From assembly GCF_042429235.1 (NCBI RefSeq), contig NZ_JBHMBA010000006.1: a DNA stretch of 64,000 nt; one strand, 5' to 3'. Origin of the DNA: Arthrobacter_B citreus. Lineage in GTDB: Bacteria > Actinomycetota > Actinomycetes > Actinomycetales > Micrococcaceae. Of this stretch, positions 62,075 to 64,000 are shown piece by piece. The translations under genes were made by a program, and so were the position numbers. Below the pieces are notes generated by a model. It was not told the origin of the DNA. It ran no database searches and saw nothing but the letters and a program-made list of their open reading frames with translations. Each line of letters opens with the position of its first letter. Within the stretch, counting starts at the first letter, position 1.

Positions 62075-62596
62075 TCAGTTCTCCAGACTCCTTCCTACCT
62101 CCGCCCTAGCAGTGCTGCCATCAGAAGGAGCGTTGCCTCCCCCGGGCTCCATGTAGAGCACCTTCTCCGTCTCTGACAACCGCTCGACTGCATTACAAAA
62201 TAACCCTCTGAGTTCATGCAGATGAAACTGGTACTCAGCCGGGTCGCGCCTGTACTTACTCAGATACCTGTTGCATGCAGAGGACATCCTCACCAACTGA
62301 TCGAAGTGTTGCTCCGACGTCGGTCGGAGCTTCAGGCGGGTGTCCCGCAGCTGAGTGCTAATCTCGAATACGGCCTCAGTGACGTATTGCGCGTCTTCGG
62401 ACCCGCCCGGCACCGCCACCGGGTCGAGAGGCCGAAAGGATCGCCGAAGATGAAGGTCCACTATGAGATTGTTCAGCGCCTGCACCTCAACGAACTCAGC
62501 CTCGCGCTTTCGTTGCCAGCGCTCGGCTGAAAAAGCGAAAAAGGTGCCGAGGAACGCGGCCAAGAGCACCAAAAACACCTCAAAGATCCACAGCAT
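62075..62596 (-). CDS. Membrane-anchored hypothetical protein (paralogue of 12147-12668)
   Basis: A 173-aa protein with an N-terminal membrane helix (MLWIFEVFLVLLAAFLGTFF) and a helical cytoplasmic part. It shares ALNNLIVDLHLRR, LVRMSSACNRYL and PAEYQFHLHELRGLF with the protein at 12147-12668 and has the same length. The function is unknown. Codon use is lower in G/C-ending codons than its paralogue, consistent with a different history or with transfer alongside the island. The start at ATG 62596 lacks a strong ribosome site. It lies between the defence island and an insertion sequence. Confidence 0.68.
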   Translation of the reverse strand: MLWIFEVFLVLLAAFLGTFFAFSAERWQRKREAEFVEVQALNNLIVDLHLRRSFRPLDPVAVPGGSEDAQYVTEAVFEISTQLRDTRLKLRPTSEQHFDQLVRMSSACNRYLSKYRRDPAEYQFHLHELRGLFCNAVERLSETEKVLYMEPGGGNAPSDGSTARAEVGRSLEN

Positions 62597-62908
62597 GCTG
62601 AGAGCCTAGACCCGCTCTTTCCCCCGGCGCGTGAAGACGCCCCTGTACGCGCCGGAGAGGGCTCTGAGCTGCCCCGTTTTCCCTACCATCAACTGGCATC
62701 GGTAGTGGTTAGTCCACGACGCAGCCAGCAACTCTGCTTGGCCGGTCGTGAACACACCGACGATCACGGCGAGCTTCAATACGGTCGCAAGCCTGGCCCT
62801 CCGGTCAGCCTCGTGGCTCCAATCCCTACGGCGTATTCTCCGCTAAGGACACATCGCTGTATGAGTCCGGGTTGAATGCTCTGCAGCTGATCCAGGTGGG
62901 CAGCTAGG
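62597..62908. other. Gene-free stretch before the insertion sequence
   Basis: It holds a 9-bp stem (CCGGCGCGT / ACGCGCCGG) near 62614-62650. The last part reads in one frame as SNPYGVFSAKDTSLYESG, ending at the TAG that is also the IS insertion site; this may be a gene tail cut off by the insertion. No start codon or family could be assigned, and the match to coding sequence is only suggestive. Confidence 0.35.
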
Positions 62909-63895
62909 TGTACTGAGACACCACGTTAGTTACACGTGAAAAGGGTGAAGACCTCTTAGGTTTGGTGGTTACCACACACACCCGAACCCAAGAGGTCTTC
63001 ATGTCCCACCGTAATGCCCCTCTGGCTCCGGCCGGAAGATTGATCCTGATCCAGCGCGTCACCGCGGGCCGGCCGGTCGCCCATGTGGCGAAGGAAATGG
63101 GCATCTCCCGCCCCACTGCGTACCGCTGGGTGAACCGCTACCGCGAGCAAGGGCTGCCCGGTTTGGAAGACCGTTCCTCCCGGCCGAAGTCCTGCCCGCA
63201 CGCCACCAGCCCGGAGAAAACCGCCGAAGTCATCCACGCCCGCACCGAGCACCGGACCGGGCCCTCGGATCTGGCAACCCGCACCGGGGTCGGTGCCCGC
63301 ACCGTGTCACGCATCCTGGCCCGCGCGCACGTTCCCAAACTCTGGGAACTGGACCCGCTGACCGGGACCCGGATCCGGGCCGCACGGGCGACCGACCGCC
63401 GCTACGAACGCGACGCCCCCGGGGACATGATCCACATCGATGTGAAGAAACTCGGAAGAATCCCCGACGGCGGCGGCTGGCGGGCCGACCCGAACCAGTC
63501 CGCCCGCAACCACAACACCGGCCACGTCCGGGTCGGTTTCGACTACGTCCACGTGGCCGTGGACGATCACTCCCGGCTCGCGTTCGTCGAAGTACACCCG
63601 GACGAGAAAGGCACCACCTGCGCCGGGTTCCTGACCCGGGCGGCCGCCTTCATGGCCGCGAACGGGGCGCCGGTGAAACGAGTCATGACCGATAACGCTT
63701 TCGCCTACCGGCTCTCAAGAGACTTCCAGTCCGTGCTGACCGGGTTGGGTGCCAAGCACATCCTGATCAAGCCCCGCCATCCCTGGCAGAACGGCAAAGC
63801 CGAACGGTTCAACCGGACTCTGCAGGAAGGCTGGGCCTACCGGCAGGTTTTCGACTCGAACCAAGCCCGCACCGATGCCCTGCAACCGTGCTAGC
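62909..63895 (+). mobile_element. IS481-family insertion sequence, 3' truncated
   Basis: The left end is placed at TGTACTGAGACACC (62909), directly after GCTAGG, fitting the NCTAGN target of IS481-type elements. A transposase gene fills the element. The right end is missing: the sequence breaks at a second CTAG (63891-63894), followed at 63896 by a different TGT terminus, TGTACCCGG. A long hairpin with an 11-bp perfect base (62947-62957 / 62990-63000) ends exactly at the transposase ATG and could block translation from outside transcripts. Confidence 0.8.
63001..63894 (+). CDS. IS481-family transposase, truncated at the C-terminus
   Basis: A 297-aa DDE transposase. The N-terminal helix-turn-helix is RPVAHVAKEMGISRPTAYRW, then GLEDRSSRPKSCPHAT. 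The rve-type catalytic core has Asp in MIHIDVKKLG, Asp in VKRVMTDNAFAY and Glu in HPWQNGKAERFNRTL, so the triad is complete. After GWAYRQVFDSNQARTDAL the protein stops at a TAG lying in the CTAG junction, where intact members usually continue for some tens of residues (LDYYNxxRxHxxL). It is therefore probably inactive. Start is ATG 63001, next to the hairpin that ends at 63000. Confidence 0.88.
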   Translation: MSHRNAPLAPAGRLILIQRVTAGRPVAHVAKEMGISRPTAYRWVNRYREQGLPGLEDRSSRPKSCPHATSPEKTAEVIHARTEHRTGPSDLATRTGVGARTVSRILARAHVPKLWELDPLTGTRIRAARATDRRYERDAPGDMIHIDVKKLGRIPDGGGWRADPNQSARNHNTGHVRVGFDYVHVAVDDHSRLAFVEVHPDEKGTTCAGFLTRAAAFMAANGAPVKRVMTDNAFAYRLSRDFQSVLTGLGAKHILIKPRHPWQNGKAERFNRTLQEGWAYRQVFDSNQARTDALQPC

Positions 63896-64000
63896 TGTAC
63901 CCGGCCAGGACGTTGGTAGCGGCGTGGCTGGTTGAACGAAAGAGAACCTCCGGGTGGGATGTGGCTTGTCAAAGACCCACTCCAACCCGGAGGTTCTCGT
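63896..64000 (-). mobile_element. Left end of a second insertion sequence, partial
   Basis: A fresh TGT terminus (TGTACCCGGCCAGG) follows GCTAGC, and a perfect 14-bp inverted repeat, GAGAACCTCCGGGT at 63942-63955 and ACCCGGAGGTTCTC at 63985-63998, repeats the design seen in front of the first transposase. The element runs out of the window, so its transposase and orientation are not seen; strand is nominal. It would explain the truncation of the neighbouring IS481 copy. Confidence 0.6.

Noticed and set aside
61771..62109. 112-aa rightward frame at the island edge
   Set aside because: Ser/Pro/Leu-rich, no ribosome site, overlaps the start of decayed-looking sequence and the paralogue gene on the other strand.
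28454..62908. Direct repeats marking integration ends of the island
   Set aside because: I compared the leader at 28.5-28.9 kb with 61.4-62.9 kb and saw no shared direct repeat; a computed search could still find a short one.
1..64000. CRISPR arrays, tRNA and rRNA genes
   Set aside because: No regularly spaced direct repeats, no tRNA cloverleaf with CCA-type end, and no rRNA-like stretch was recognised on reading; a dedicated scan was not possible.

Overview
The window looks like chromosomal DNA of a high-GC actinobacterium, most likely Arthrobacter or a close relative in the Micrococcaceae. The basis is high GC with strong G/C third positions, frequent GTG/TTG starts, ATGA/GTGA gene overlaps, an IdeR/DtxR-type iron box, an EspR-like regulator, a MAB_1171c-type membrane protein and the gene families present. 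The genus is inferred from recognition, not from a search.

Region 1 (1-11.3 kb) is catabolic: the end of a sugar ABC importer (binding protein and two permeases), then a leftward seven-gene operon (8677 to 2155: MBL-fold lactonase, zinc-ribbon protein, aldehyde dehydrogenase, MaoC hydratase, CaiB CoA-transferase, MmgE/PrpD protein, GntR regulator). Diverging from it are an acyl-CoA dehydrogenase and a zinc alcohol dehydrogenase. Together they suggest lactone or hydroxy-acid catabolism through CoA thioesters. Region 2 (11.3-28.5 kb) is mixed: small hypotheticals, an LldD-like flavoenzyme, an EspR-like / ImmA-IrrE / MAB_1171c / PAP2 membrane module, a siderophore importer with two IdeR-like boxes, a LysR/EamA pair, and arginine deiminase with its antiporter. 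A duplicated scrap of the arcA 3' end lies beside the antiporter.

Region 3 (28.9-61.4 kb) is the highlight: about 32 kb of very large anti-phage-type genes in two convergent transcription units that meet at a strong hairpin (44220-44254). The rightward unit encodes a DUF262-HNH-RAMA protein (GmrSD-like), a C5 cytosine methyltransferase, a 1550-aa protein joining an HSP90-like ATPase to an SF2 helicase, an SF1 helicase, DrmA and DrmB. The leftward unit encodes a DrmD-like SNF2 helicase, a large Eco57I-type adenine methylase (DrmMI-like), a 2121-aa DruE-like helicase with a DUF1998/MZB region, an SF1 helicase with a RelE-like N-terminus and an EVE-DUF3883 protein. Stop-start junctions inside each unit are nearly seamless. 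The whole reads as a composite of DISARM class 1 and class 2 parts with a Druantia-like helicase and extra effectors; no PLD-type DrmC is visible.

Region 4 (61.4-64 kb) is an island edge: a poorly coding stretch, a 173-aa membrane protein that is a paralogue of one at 12.1 kb, and an IS481-family element whose 3' end is interrupted at a CTAG site by what looks like the start of a second IS. No tRNA, rRNA or CRISPR array was seen.
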